From positions 1-51,791 of the forward strand of contig JANPCX010000030.1 in NCBI GenBank assembly GCA_031431125.1: a DNA stretch of 51,791 bases, given 5' to 3'. The position numbers were made by a program, and so were the translations under genes. This document shows, piece after piece, positions 1 through 9,703 of the stretch. The first letter of the stretch is position 1; each line of letters opens with the position of its first letter. Below the pieces are notes generated by a model, which worked only from the letters and a program-made list of their open reading frames with translations, ran no database searches and had not been told where the DNA came from. Source of the stretch: JANPCX01 sp031431125 (GTDB taxonomy: Bacteria; Pseudomonadota; Gammaproteobacteria; Burkholderiales; Burkholderiaceae_C).

Positions 1-133
1 AAAAATAAGTTTGTCGAAATCGGTGCCAGGCAAGGCGCAAAGCACAGCAATGCCCCGTGGCATTGCGAGCATTTGCAACGCCGCATGGCGTCGATTTCGA
101 CGGACTTATTCAACGAACTTCTAACTCACGACA
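1..133. mobile_element. Palindromic MITE-like element, first copy, cut by window edge
   Basis: This stretch is, apart from one or two bases at its right end, the reverse complement of 3077-3209. The full element (see 3077-3233) has long imperfect inverted ends, so the copy here lacks only its left terminus, which lies outside the window. It contains the inner inverted pair AATAAGTTTGTCGAAATCG and CGATTTCGACGGACTTATT and a central 8-bp hairpin (GCAATGCC/GGCATTGC). It has no open frame of note. The near-identity of two copies 3 kb apart suggests recent movement or gene conversion. The family name is unknown to me. Confidence 0.75.
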
Positions 134-207
134 CCAGGTTCGGGCGCTGGAACAGCAGTGCGCGCAGGCGGGATTGGCGCCTGAATGGACAACTGCGCCA
201 TCACACA

Positions 208-371
208 TCAGTTTGCCTGATTAGTGACTTGCCTCAGCTGCGGTAGAAATTACTGCAAAAGCCTCACGCCTTGAATTTTCAGCGGGAAAACCCATGAACC
301 CCCGGAGATTCTTCCCTTTGGCATGTGCGGGGCGATGGCAGCTGAGGCAAGTCACTAATCAGGTCAGTTTG
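208..371. mobile_element. 148-bp MITE with 26-bp perfect inverted ends and 8-bp target duplication
   Basis: Positions 216-241 and 338-363 are perfect reverse complements (26 bp, starting CCTGATTAGTGACTTGCC). They enclose 96 bp without coding potential. Directly outside both ends lies the same 8-mer, TCAGTTTG, at 208-215 and 364-371, as expected for a target-site duplication. This is the classic structure of a miniature inverted-repeat transposable element moved by a transposase encoded elsewhere. An 8-bp duplication fits several DDE transposase groups and I cannot assign a parent. The element sits about 200 bp upstream of rhlE and may carry or disrupt its promoter. Confidence 0.85.
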
Positions 372-573
372 AATCGCCCCCTGCGAAGAACTACGTCATT
401 TGCCGCCTACAATGCAGGCACCAACGGCGTCACCAGTCACCCCGTTGCCGTCATTCCTGACTTGTTTTTGCTTGTAGCCTACCGCTCAGCAAATGCTCCC
501 AGCCTTCTGAAGCCTGCGACTGGCGCTCAAATATTCTGAGCGACAGGCCGATCTGTTTTTTTTGGATTCCCCC

Positions 574-2049
<1,476 letters not shown>

Positions 2050-2169
2050 CAGAAGCAGGTCTTCTCCATCGCGACAGGCCGCACTTACAGCAAGACACAC
2101 GACAACAAGCTGTCACCCCGGTTGCAGCTTGATGCGTCTGCTCACAACACGGCGGAGCCCGCAGGACTA

Positions 2170-2196
2170 ACGTGGAAGCGTTCCTACCTTCCACGT
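2170..2196 (+). other. Hairpin in the leader of the 2220 gene
   Basis: A perfect 9-bp stem (ACGTGGAAG/CTTCCACGT) closes a 9-base loop. It ends only 7 bases before the Shine-Dalgarno sequence GCAGGAG (2204-2210) of the following gene. It lacks a T-run, so it is not a terminator for rhlE. It could affect translation of the next gene or be a protein-binding dyad; this is inference. Confidence 0.45.
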
Positions 2197-2219
2197 CCTC
2201 ACTGCAGGAGTTTCGCCCC

Positions 2220-2723
2220 ATGAACCACGTTTGCTGGCGCACGGCTTGGCACGGCCAAGACATTGTTGTATTTCGCGAAGACGAGGTGGTGGACCGCATA
2301 CACACCCCCGACATTGAACGTGTCATCTTCGTCTACCGAACGCCCGGTGAAACCTTGAGCGACCTTCGATACGCCTTGGTTCAATTGCCCGACGCGGTGG
2401 CCATCCTGCCTTTGGAGACGGGCTTCGCCGGCCGCGTCAACTTCGAGCGCCAGGCATTTTGGGCTCAACAGGCTTGTGTTTACTGGGCCCAGGACAGCAA
2501 AGCGCCTTTGGCCTTCAAACACCCGGCTGGACGCTGGTGGTTGCGTCTGGGTGGCCCAACTTACGCCCGCATGCCGCGCCAAGACGTGGTCGCCGCCATC
2601 GACACCTGGCCTTTAGAAGGCCCACAAACCTGGGAAGAGCGCAAGCGCGAACGCATTGCCAAGAGACGCCCGTTTGCCGATTTGCGACCTATGGAAATTC
2701 AGCGCGTTGGGCGCGCGGTCTGA
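2220..2723 (+). CDS. Conserved hypothetical protein, 167 aa
   Basis: I do not recognise a named family. The protein is soluble, with no signal peptide or membrane segment, rich in Trp and Arg, and begins MNHVCWRTAWHGQDIVVF. A beta-rich N-terminal half is followed by a charged C-terminus (WEERKRERIAKRR). ATG 2220 is preceded by GCAGGAG at good spacing, which favours it over the upstream in-frame ATG at 2172, since that one lies inside the leader hairpin. The gene follows rhlE in the same direction but is separated by 170 bp, and it ends at a strong bidirectional terminator. It is probably a genuine gene, given the good ribosome binding site and coding-like composition. Confidence 0.7.
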   Translation: MNHVCWRTAWHGQDIVVFREDEVVDRIHTPDIERVIFVYRTPGETLSDLRYALVQLPDAVAILPLETGFAGRVNFERQAFWAQQACVYWAQDSKAPLAFKHPAGRWWLRLGGPTYARMPRQDVVAAIDTWPLEGPQTWEERKRERIAKRRPFADLRPMEIQRVGRAV

Positions 2724-2736
2724 GACCGAAAGAGCA

Positions 2737-2766
2737 CAAAAAACCCGGTCGTGGCCGGGTTTTTTA
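2737..2766. terminator. Bidirectional Rho-independent terminator
   Basis: A GC-rich stem (AACCCGG/CCGGGTT) with loop TCGTGG lies between A-run and T-run flanks. It can stop transcription from the 2220 gene on the plus strand and from the small secreted-protein gene on the minus strand. Confidence 0.85.
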
Positions 2767-2791
2767 TTGAGGTTTCAAGCCCCGATGAAGA

Positions 2792-2983
2792 TCAAGCGAC
2801 TTGCCTTTTAGTTGACTGGGATTTCTTTTGCTTCTTCGCAGCCCCCATGGGCTTGGCTGCGGGCGAAGTGGTCGTTGGTGTAGCCGCGGTAGCGGTAGGC
2901 GCAGCAACTGCAGTAGCAGCGTCGTTGGCCATCGCGCCCATCGACAAAGCGGCCAAGATTGCAGCGGTGATCAGTTTTTTCAT
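2792..2983 (-). CDS. Small secreted protein, 63 aa, Ala/Thr-rich with basic tail
   Basis: A short protein starting MKKLITAAILAALSMGAMAN, a textbook Sec signal peptide probably cut after AMA. The mature part is about 43 residues of Ala/Thr/Pro low complexity ending in a lysine-rich tail (KKQKKSQSTKR). ATG 2983 follows GGAG at good spacing; an upstream in-frame start would bury the signal peptide. It stands alone on the minus strand and ends at the shared terminator. The function is unknown. Such low-complexity secreted peptides are common in Comamonadaceae. Confidence 0.7.
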   Translation of the reverse strand: MKKLITAAILAALSMGAMANDAATAVAAPTATAATPTTTSPAAKPMGAAKKQKKSQSTKRQVA

Positions 2984-3076
2984 CGAGGTCTCCAAGAAGT
3001 ACGTGGAGCGACAAGCATCGCTGGATTGGCCTGAGCCACGTCCTCCACGAAACACGTTCATCTTGGATTGACCTAT

Positions 3077-3233
3077 TGTCCTGAGTTAGAAGTTCGTTGA
3101 ATAAGTCCGTCGAAATCGACGCCATGCGGCGTTGCAAATGCTCGCAATGCCACGGGGCATTGCTGTGCTTTGCGCCTTGCCTGGCACCGATTTCGACAAA
3201 CTTATTTTTTCAACGAACTTCTAACTCACGACA
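3077..3233. mobile_element. Palindromic MITE-like element, complete copy
   Basis: About 157 bp with long imperfect inverted ends. The outer arms run from TGTCCTGAGTTAGAAGTTCG at the left to the reverse complement of TGTCGTGAGTTAGAAGTTCG at the right. The inner arms AATAAGTCCGTCGAAATCG and CGATTTCGACAAACTTATT differ by two bases. The right arm carries a few extra Ts. The core holds an 8-bp hairpin. Nearly identical to 1-133 but inverted relative to it. No clear target duplication is visible. It lies between the small secreted-protein gene and the prolyl hydroxylase gene. Confidence 0.75.
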
Positions 3234-3254
3234 CTAGCAGCCAACAAAAGAAAT

Positions 3255-4130
3255 TCAGTCGAATCGCCCTTCGCGCAACCATTTGGTCGCGACCCACTTC
3301 TCTCCGGCCAAAACAGGCGCACCGCCATGCAATGTTTTGGTCATGGGGTGGGGTCTGTCGTAGCTGAAAAAAACCGCATTGCCTTTGATGGGCGCCACTT
3401 CGAATTTGACATCCGGGAAGGTGGTGCAACCGCCTCGGGTGGGTGTGTTGAGGTACATCACCAGGCTACCGACACGCTGCCCGCCTCGCTTGAGGATGCT
3501 GGCCGTACCGCTGTGTGCAGGATCGAAATAATCGTAATGAGGTTTGTATTCGGCCCCTGGCCGATAACGCAACACTTGCAAGCCTTCGCCGTTGAGCAAA
3601 GGCCAGTTCAGCAAGGCCGCAATACGGGCTTCTATGCGGGCGCACAAAGCGTTTTCTTCGCGCCCAAAAAACATGCCTTCGCTGGTGCGGGCTTCGTTGA
3701 CTTCACTGCCGCCGGTCTCCAGCTGTACCGTCTCTGAGCGCGCCAAACGGGCTGCTGCCAAAGCCATCAACTCATCACATTCTTCGTGCGACAACAAACC
3801 GCCAAAAACCACCACACGAGGCAGCATCATGTGACTGAGCACCTGCACCTCGCGGTCACCGGCGTTCAACACACAGGGGCCATCCAAACTCAAGGGTTCA
3901 GGCACCACCACGGGCAAGGGCAAACCGTTGGCCTTGGCATGGTCCACCAAATGGCCACGCAATGTGTCTTCCAGGGCTTGCACAGCCACGGCTTCTTGCC
4001 AGCCGCTGGCACGCATAGAAGCCAACACGGCTTCAGGTGTGCAACCCGCCTGGGCCTGGGCAACGATCCAAGCCCGCAATTCAGGGGTGACCGCTTGTGT
4101 ATTGGAAGTTACGGAACTCAAAGTAGGCAA
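3255..4130 (-). CDS. Prolyl 4-hydroxylase-like 2OG-Fe(II) oxygenase
   Basis: A 291-residue protein whose C-terminal two thirds is a P4Hc-type dioxygenase. Fe(II) ligands are His198 and Asp200 (YKPHYDYFD) and His268 (KTLHGGAPV); Lys278 (EKWVATKW) should bind the 2-oxoglutarate carboxylate. The enzyme would hydroxylate prolyl residues of an unknown protein using O2 and 2-oxoglutarate. Residues 15-60 form a separate small helical domain. The only plausible start in this frame is TTG 4130; there is no ATG or strong ribosome binding site, so the start is uncertain. It is the first gene after the palindromic element and read toward it. The fold is sure; the substrate is unknown. Confidence 0.85.
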   Translation of the reverse strand: MPTLSSVTSNTQAVTPELRAWIVAQAQAGCTPEAVLASMRASGWQEAVAVQALEDTLRGHLVDHAKANGLPLPVVVPEPLSLDGPCVLNAGDREVQVLSHMMLPRVVVFGGLLSHEECDELMALAAARLARSETVQLETGGSEVNEARTSEGMFFGREENALCARIEARIAALLNWPLLNGEGLQVLRYRPGAEYKPHYDYFDPAHSGTASILKRGGQRVGSLVMYLNTPTRGGCTTFPDVKFEVAPIKGNAVFFSYDRPHPMTKTLHGGAPVLAGEKWVATKWLREGRFD

Positions 4131-4230
4131 TCCATATAGCCGTCCAGTCGGGCCTTTGGACGGAATTCTGCACTACTGGCTGCGATCAACCAAGCCTGGT
4201 TCGACTGGCGATTCAACTTGGGAATCTCGG

Positions 4231-5469
4231 TCAACCACAAGCTCGGACCTTGAATTCGACGCGCCGATCAAGCGCGTCTTGCTGATCATCGGTGCCAGAA
4301 CCGATAAGGTTCTCTCGAAAACCCATACCCAGCAGCTGAAATTTCTCCGCCGTCTCGGGCGCAATGTCCTCCAATCGCTTCTGAATGGATGCAGCGCGTT
4401 GCAAAGACAGCCGGTCGTTCAAGGACTCCGAACCGGTTCGACTGGTGTGGCCGACAATCGCCAGGCAACTCCTAGACGCGATCAACTCTTGGGCCAACTG
4501 CTTCAACCACATCGCATAGACGCCGCTGACTCTGACGTCGGTCACAAAATCAGTAGAGCCTGGTCTGAACAAGAATTTCACTGAAAGGTTGTTCGTGGCC
4601 AAACCCAGGGCCACCACGCGGCCGAATGTGGCGGCGGCAGCCTCAGTCCGACCCAGCTGAACGTTGCTCAGGTAGATACCGACCAGCGCGCGCATTTGAC
4701 GCTGATCAGGCTGCGCCGCCGCGGCCTCGTAGTATCGGATGGCCTCAAGGTAGTCACCCGATTCATACAGCTTGGCCGCGTCTGAAATCAAGGCGCTGAC
4801 AGGTAGTCGAACGAGATACACCTTGTCTGCCGGAGAACCCGTGGCCGTCTGCGCAGTGCGAATCTGTCCCTCGATCACCCGATCTTTTGTCAAAGATGGG
4901 CTGTCACGGAAAAACCGTGTGGGCGTGGCATCAACGCCTTTGGCCTTGATTCGAACCGTTGATTGCGCCACCACCAAACCCGAGCTCAACTCGGTCAGCG
5001 ACAAGTTAACTCTGTAGCGTGTGAATCCCCCCTCCCGGCCTGTGATCGTGAGCGTACCCGTTACAAGAAATTTAGCGCGCGGCAGCTGATCTGCAGCCAC
5101 TGGAACAATCGCGAATTGATCAAATTCGGCGGTGGCATGTTGCAACAACCGCGCATCGAGCACACGGGTGGAGGCGGTTTGCTGACCAGAAATGCCATCC
5201 ACAACGGAATCAAGAACGATCACCGGTTTGCTCGAGGCCGACACTTTCACGGCTTTGAGTACCTTTTCAAGCAAGACCTTAGGCGGAGCGAACTGGGGTA
5301 ACTTGCGGGCCTGAATCAACAAATCATCCACGACAAATGCTGTGCCAGGCTCCCAGGCCAGCTCGCTGATCGGTGGCAAAGGGCGATCAGGCGTCGCACA
5401 AGCCACTAGCAGCCACACCGCAGCACACAAAAAAATAGCGCGCAAATGGCGCACGGCGGAAATACTCAT
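4231..5469 (-). CDS. OmpA-family lipoprotein with TPR-like region
   Basis: A 412-residue outer-membrane lipoprotein candidate. The signal sequence ends in the lipobox LVAC, giving lipidated Cys24. The middle part resembles periplasmic beta-rich lipoproteins of the FlgO/CsgG type and is followed by a TPR-like stretch (residues about 235-290). The last 100 residues are an OmpA-like peptidoglycan-binding domain (GHTSRTG, LNDRLSLQRA, DRRVEF), with Ser in place of the usual Asp of GHTD. ATG 5469 is chosen because it places the signal peptide at the N-terminus; an in-frame start at 5553 would add 28 unsuitable residues. A TATAAT hexamer lies about 170 bases upstream (5646-5651, minus strand) without a good -35. 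The gene stands alone. Confidence 0.8.
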   Translation of the reverse strand: MSISAVRHLRAIFLCAAVWLLVACATPDRPLPPISELAWEPGTAFVVDDLLIQARKLPQFAPPKVLLEKVLKAVKVSASSKPVIVLDSVVDGISGQQTASTRVLDARLLQHATAEFDQFAIVPVAADQLPRAKFLVTGTLTITGREGGFTRYRVNLSLTELSSGLVVAQSTVRIKAKGVDATPTRFFRDSPSLTKDRVIEGQIRTAQTATGSPADKVYLVRLPVSALISDAAKLYESGDYLEAIRYYEAAAAQPDQRQMRALVGIYLSNVQLGRTEAAAATFGRVVALGLATNNLSVKFLFRPGSTDFVTDVRVSGVYAMWLKQLAQELIASRSCLAIVGHTSRTGSESLNDRLSLQRAASIQKRLEDIAPETAEKFQLLGMGFRENLIGSGTDDQQDALDRRVEFKVRACG

Positions 5470-5676
5470 GACGGCATCATGCCAACCTGAAATTCGGCAT
5501 CGTTGCCAAACGATCGTGCACCGGGGCTTCAAACAAGGAGTTCGCTGGTGCATAAGATTTCAGCAGCGAAAAACTCTCACGGATTTGCAACTGATGCTTG
5601 TGCAAGATGACAACAGCCTTGGTGGGCCGGAAAAATTGTGATCAGATTATAGGTAAGGCATCGCCATAAAAATCGG

Positions 5677-6444
5677 TCACTTCCTACGAAACACGAGGCG
5701 ATCCTCGCTAGAGGCGTCCTCGGCAAAGGTGTATCCGTCGCTATCGAAACCCTGCAATTGTTTGACTCGTTTGAGCCGATGGGTGATCACAAACCGCGCC
5801 ATCAATCCACGGGCACGTTTGGCAAAAAAACTGATGACCTTGTAGCGCCCGCCCTTCCAGTCTTCAAACACGCACTCCACCACACGGGGTTGAAGGCGTG
5901 GGCGGTTGACGGACTTGAAATACTCTTGAGAGGCCAAGTTCACGATCACCGCCTGGCGTTCACCCGCGAGGCGCTCGTTCAAATGGTCAACCAGACTATC
6001 ACCCCAGAAGGCGTACAAGTTCTTGCCATGCGGCGTGGCCAGGGCCGTGCCCATCTCTAAGCGATAGGGTTGCAAGCGATCCAAAGGACGCAGCACGCCA
6101 TAAAGGCCAGACAAAATCGCCAGATGCTGCTGCGCCCACGCCAGGTCGTCTGGGCTCAACGTGGCCGCTTGCAGGCCGTCGTACACATCGCCGTTGAAGG
6201 CCAGTACCGCCGGCTTGCTGTTCTTGGCGGTGGCCTTGGCCGACCACAGTCCGTACCGACCCACATTCAATGCCGCCAGCGGCTCTGACAAATCCATCAG
6301 GCCGGCCACCTCGGCCAACGACAGCTTTTTCAACTCCGCCACCAGCTGTGCTGAATGCGTCAGAAACTGCGGCTGGGTGGGCCGCTTCACTGAATGTGGG
6401 GTGTCAAAGTCCAGCGATTTGGCTGGCGACAACAACAGCAACAT
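5677..6444 (-). CDS. yaaA: Peroxide stress protein YaaA (DUF328)
   Basis: A 255-residue protein of the YaaA family, known in Escherichia coli to lower intracellular unincorporated iron during peroxide stress and to bind DNA. The family signature MLLLLSPAKSLDF opens the protein, and LSGLYGVLRPLD, YRLEMG and NLASQEYFK follow at the expected places. Length and both ends match the family. It lies directly downstream of ppa (9-bp gap) and may be co-transcribed with it. Confidence 0.95.
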   Translation of the reverse strand: MLLLLSPAKSLDFDTPHSVKRPTQPQFLTHSAQLVAELKKLSLAEVAGLMDLSEPLAALNVGRYGLWSAKATAKNSKPAVLAFNGDVYDGLQAATLSPDDLAWAQQHLAILSGLYGVLRPLDRLQPYRLEMGTALATPHGKNLYAFWGDSLVDHLNERLAGERQAVIVNLASQEYFKSVNRPRLQPRVVECVFEDWKGGRYKVISFFAKRARGLMARFVITHRLKRVKQLQGFDSDGYTFAEDASSEDRLVFRRK

Positions 6445-6453
6445 GCAGTGCGC

Positions 6454-6987
6454 TTATTGGGCTTTGAGGTAAGCGGCCATGCCGTTCGTGATTTCGTCTT
6501 TGGCTGCTTGCGGACCTTCCCAACCCTTGACCTTGACCCACTTGCCTGCTTCCAAGTCTTTGTAGTGCTCAAAGAAATGTTGGATGGCCTTGAGACGCAT
6601 TTGGTTGATGTCTTCAGGTTTTTGCCAATGGCTGTAGATGGGCAGCACTTTGTCGATGGGCACGGCGAGCAGCTTGGCGTCACCACCCGCTTCGTCGTCC
6701 ATCATCAACACGCCGATTGGGCGGCAGGTCACCACCACACCCGGGGTCAGCGCATAGGGTGTGATCACCAGCACATCCACAGGGTCGCCATCGTCGGCCA
6801 AGGTTTGCGGGATGTAACCATAGTTGCAGGGGTAGTGCATGGCCGTGGTCATGAAACGATCCACAAAAAGGGCGCCACTTTCCTTGTCGACCTCATACTT
6901 GATCGGGTCGGCATTCATCGGAATTTCAATGATGACGTTGAATTCGTTGGGGGCGTTTTTACCAGGGGGGACGTTATGCAAACTCAT
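6454..6987 (-). CDS. ppa: Soluble inorganic pyrophosphatase
   Basis: A 177-residue family I pyrophosphatase that hydrolyses PPi to two phosphates in the cytoplasm, pulling biosynthetic reactions forward. The metal-binding signature DGDPVDVLV is present, with the family N-terminus NAPNEFNVIIEIP and the conserved Tyr/Lys positions (YEVDKESG, FVDRF). ATG 6987 is chosen over the distant in-frame start at 7176, because family members begin at MSLHNVPPG. It is divergent from the membrane pyrophosphatase gene at 7212, with 224 bp between the two starts that must hold both promoters. Confidence 0.96.
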   Translation of the reverse strand: MSLHNVPPGKNAPNEFNVIIEIPMNADPIKYEVDKESGALFVDRFMTTAMHYPCNYGYIPQTLADDGDPVDVLVITPYALTPGVVVTCRPIGVLMMDDEAGGDAKLLAVPIDKVLPIYSHWQKPEDINQMRLKAIQHFFEHYKDLEAGKWVKVKGWEGPQAAKDEITNGMAAYLKAQ

Positions 6988-7211
6988 ATCGGTCTCGTGA
7001 AGATTCGGGAGAACCCTGATTTTAGCGGCGAGCCCAACCCCCTCCCGAACAGCACAGATAGGAACTGCCATGAAACCACTGGTAAACACCAGGCGACTGA
7101 CATTGCTTTGACCGATTTCACCCCGTAGGATGCGCCGGGCAGATGGAGCGGCCCATGTTCCTAAGGTCCGTGCCATCGCTCCCGTTGATGAACTAAAAAA
7201 AGGAGACCCTG

Positions 7212-9653
7212 ATGTCGACCCAAATGGCGCTTTATGTGGCGCTGGCCTGCGGCTTAGCCGCAGTCATCTATGGTTTTATCCAGCGCAGCTGGATCTTGTC
7301 GCAAAGCCCGGGCAATGCACGCATGCAGGAAATTGCGGGCGCCATTCAGCAAGGTGCGGCCGCTTACCTGGCCCGCCAATACAAAACCATCGCCATCGTG
7401 GGCATTGTGCTCACGGTGCTGATCGCCATCTTCTTGGACAAAACCACGGCCGTCGGTTTCCTGGTGGGCGCAGTCTTGTCGGGCGCTTGTGGTTTCATTG
7501 GAATGAATGTGTCGGTGCGTGCCAATGTGCGCACCGCCCAAGCCGCTACACAAGGCATGTCGCAAGCGCTGGACGTGGCCTTCAAGGGCGGCGCCATCAC
7601 CGGCATGTTGGTCGTGGGCCTGGGTTTGTTGGGTGTGACCGCATGTTTGATGTACCTCACCAGCAATGCGACACCTGGCGAAACTTTGGCCGCCACGCTC
7701 AAACCGCTACTGGGTTTTGCGTTTGGTGCTTCCCTCATCTCCATCTTCGCCCGTTTGGGCGGTGGCATTTTCACCAAGGGCGCTGACGTCGGCGCCGACC
7801 TGGTGGGCAAAGTCGAAGCCGGCATTCCTGAAGACGACCCGCGCAACCCTGCCGTGATCGCCGACAACGTTGGCGACAACGTGGGCGATTGCGCTGGCAT
7901 GGCGGCCGACTTGTTCGAGACCTATGCCGTCACCCTGATCGCCACCATGGCCTTGGGCGCGCTGGTCGTGACAGGCGCTTCGATGCAAGCCGTGATTTAC
8001 CCGCTGCTGCTCGGCGGTGTCTCCATCATCGCCTCCATCATTGGTTGTTACTTCGTCAAAGCCAGCCCGGGCATGAAAAACGTGATGCCCGCGCTGTACA
8101 AAGGGCTGATCGTCGCGGGCGTGCTGTCCCTGATCGCCTTCTGGTTCGTGACCGCTTGGGTCATGCCGGCTGATGCCATGGGTGTCGGCACCCACATGAA
8201 ACTCTTTGGCGCCTGTGCGGTGGGTCTGGTGTTGACCGCTGCCTTGGTGTGGATCACTGAGTTCTACACCGGTACCCAGTACCCGCCAGTGCAACACATC
8301 GCGCAAGCATCCACGACAGGCCACGGCACCAACATCATTGCCGGCCTGGGTGTTTCCATGCGCTCTACTGCCTGGCCTGTGCTCTTTGTCTGCGTGGCGA
8401 TCTTGGTGTCCTACCACCTGGCTGGCCTCTACGGCATCGCCATTGCCGCCACCTCCATGCTCAGCATGGCAGGCATCGTCGTCGCTTTGGACGCTTATGG
8501 CCCCATCACCGACAACGCTGGCGGCATCGCCGAAATGGCTGAAATGCCCAAGAGCGTGCGCGACATCACCGACCCACTGGATGCCGTGGGCAACACCACC
8601 AAGGCCGTGACCAAGGGTTATGCGATTGGCTCGGCTGGCCTGGCTGCCCTGGTGCTGTTTGCTGACTACACGCACTCGCTCGAAGCGCGTGGTTTGAACA
8701 TCAGCTTTGATTTGAGCGACCCCAAGGTCATCGTCGGCCTCTTCATCGGCGGCCTGATCCCTTACCTTTTCGGCGCCATGGCCATGGAAGCCGTGGGCCG
8801 CGCAGCCGGTGCCGTGGTGGTGGAAGTGCGCCGCCAGTTCCGTGACATCAAAGGCATCATGGACGGCAGCGGCAAGCCCGAATACGGCAAAGCAGTCGAC
8901 ATGCTGACCACCGCCGCCATCAAAGAAATGATCGTCCCGAGTTTGTTGCCCGTGGTGGTGCCGATTTTGGTCGGCCTCTTGCTTGGCCCAGCCGCTTTGG
9001 GTGGCCTCCTGATGGGCACCATCGTGACCGGCCTTTTCGTGGCGATCTCGATGTGTACCGGCGGTGGAGCCTGGGACAACGCCAAAAAATACATTGAAGA
9101 CGGCCACCACGGCGGCAAAGGCAGCGACGCGCACAAAGCCGCTGTCACCGGCGACACCGTGGGCGACCCCTACAAAGACACTGCCGGCCCCGCCATCAAC
9201 CCGCTGATCAAAATCATCAACATCGTGGCCTTGCTCATCGTGCCCTTGTTGCCTGGTGTGACCACCAAAGCGCCCGTGGTCACCGCCGTGCCCACGCCTG
9301 TGGCAATGAGCAGCCCGGCAGCGGACGGCCCGTCTGTGCGCATTGAAAACGGCGTGGTGAAGTTTTTCTTCGCCAGCGGCTCAAGCGCGCTGCCTGCAGA
9401 AGCCGGCAAAGCCTTGTCCGACGTGGTGCAAGGCGTGGGTGCCGGCAAGATGGCTGTCATCAGCGGCTTTCACGACACCACCGGCGACCCCGCCAAAAAC
9501 GCCGAACTCGCCAAAGAACGTGCCCTGATGGTGCGCGACACCCTGAAGGCACTGGGCGTGGCAGAGGACAAGGTCGAACTCAAGAAGCCAGAACAAACCC
9601 AAGGCAGCGGCAACCTGGCCGAGGCACGGAGGGTGGAGGTGGTGCTGAAATAA
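7212..9653 (+). CDS. hppA: Proton-pumping membrane pyrophosphatase with C-terminal OmpA-like domain
   Basis: An 813-residue inner-membrane ion pump driven by PPi hydrolysis. Residues 1 to about 685 are a complete M-PPase with many membrane segments, the PPi/Mg signature EDDPRNPAVIADNVGDNVGD (207-226), and GDPYKDTAGPAINPLIK near its end. Lys464 in GNTTKA marks the K+-independent subfamily, mostly H+ pumps; K+-dependent enzymes have Ala there. After a Pro/Thr/Val linker (686-705), residues about 708-813 form an OmpA-like domain (FFFASGSSALPA, SGFHDTTGDPAKNAELAKER, EARRVEVVL). Members of the family are usually 660-720 residues, so this is a fusion. Because the M-PPase C-terminus faces outward, the extra domain should sit in the periplasm. 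ATG 7212 has a strong AAGGAG. Confidence 0.95.
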   Translation: MSTQMALYVALACGLAAVIYGFIQRSWILSQSPGNARMQEIAGAIQQGAAAYLARQYKTIAIVGIVLTVLIAIFLDKTTAVGFLVGAVLSGACGFIGMNVSVRANVRTAQAATQGMSQALDVAFKGGAITGMLVVGLGLLGVTACLMYLTSNATPGETLAATLKPLLGFAFGASLISIFARLGGGIFTKGADVGADLVGKVEAGIPEDDPRNPAVIADNVGDNVGDCAGMAADLFETYAVTLIATMALGALVVTGASMQAVIYPLLLGGVSIIASIIGCYFVKASPGMKNVMPALYKGLIVAGVLSLIAFWFVTAWVMPADAMGVGTHMKLFGACAVGLVLTAALVWITEFYTGTQYPPVQHIAQASTTGHGTNIIAGLGVSMRSTAWPVLFVCVAILVSYHLAGLYGIAIAATSMLSMAGIVVALDAYGPITDNAGGIAEMAEMPKSVRDITDPLDAVGNTTKAVTKGYAIGSAGLAALVLFADYTHSLEARGLNISFDLSDPKVIVGLFIGGLIPYLFGAMAMEAVGRAAGAVVVEVRRQFRDIKGIMDGSGKPEYGKAVDMLTTAAIKEMIVPSLLPVVVPILVGLLLGPAALGGLLMGTIVTGLFVAISMCTGGGAWDNAKKYIEDGHHGGKGSDAHKAAVTGDTVGDPYKDTAGPAINPLIKIINIVALLIVPLLPGVTTKAPVVTAVPTPVAMSSPAADGPSVRIENGVVKFFFASGSSALPAEAGKALSDVVQGVGAGKMAVISGFHDTTGDPAKNAELAKERALMVRDTLKALGVAEDKVELKKPEQTQGSGNLAEARRVEVVLK

Positions 9654-9677
9654 ATCAGCGTCTCAGCTTTCGACCCA

Positions 9678-9703
9678 GCAGGGCCTACGGGCCCTGTTTT
9701 TTT
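9678..9703 (+). terminator. Rho-independent terminator of hppA
   Basis: Stem CAGGGCC/GGCCCTG with a four-base loop is followed by a run of seven or more T, 25 bases after the hppA stop codon. Confidence 0.85.

Noticed and set aside
294..539. 81-residue frame before rhlE
   Set aside because: It starts inside the MITE and crosses its right end and target duplication, so it is unlikely to be a gene.
3071..3240. Target-site duplication for the 157-bp element
   Set aside because: The flanks (ACCTAT at left, CTAGCA at right) do not match, so I do not claim a duplication for this element.
7707..9134. 475-residue open frame antisense to hppA
   Set aside because: It is His/Gln-rich with no recognisable domain and mirrors a firmly identified gene. 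GC-rich third positions produce such long antisense frames.
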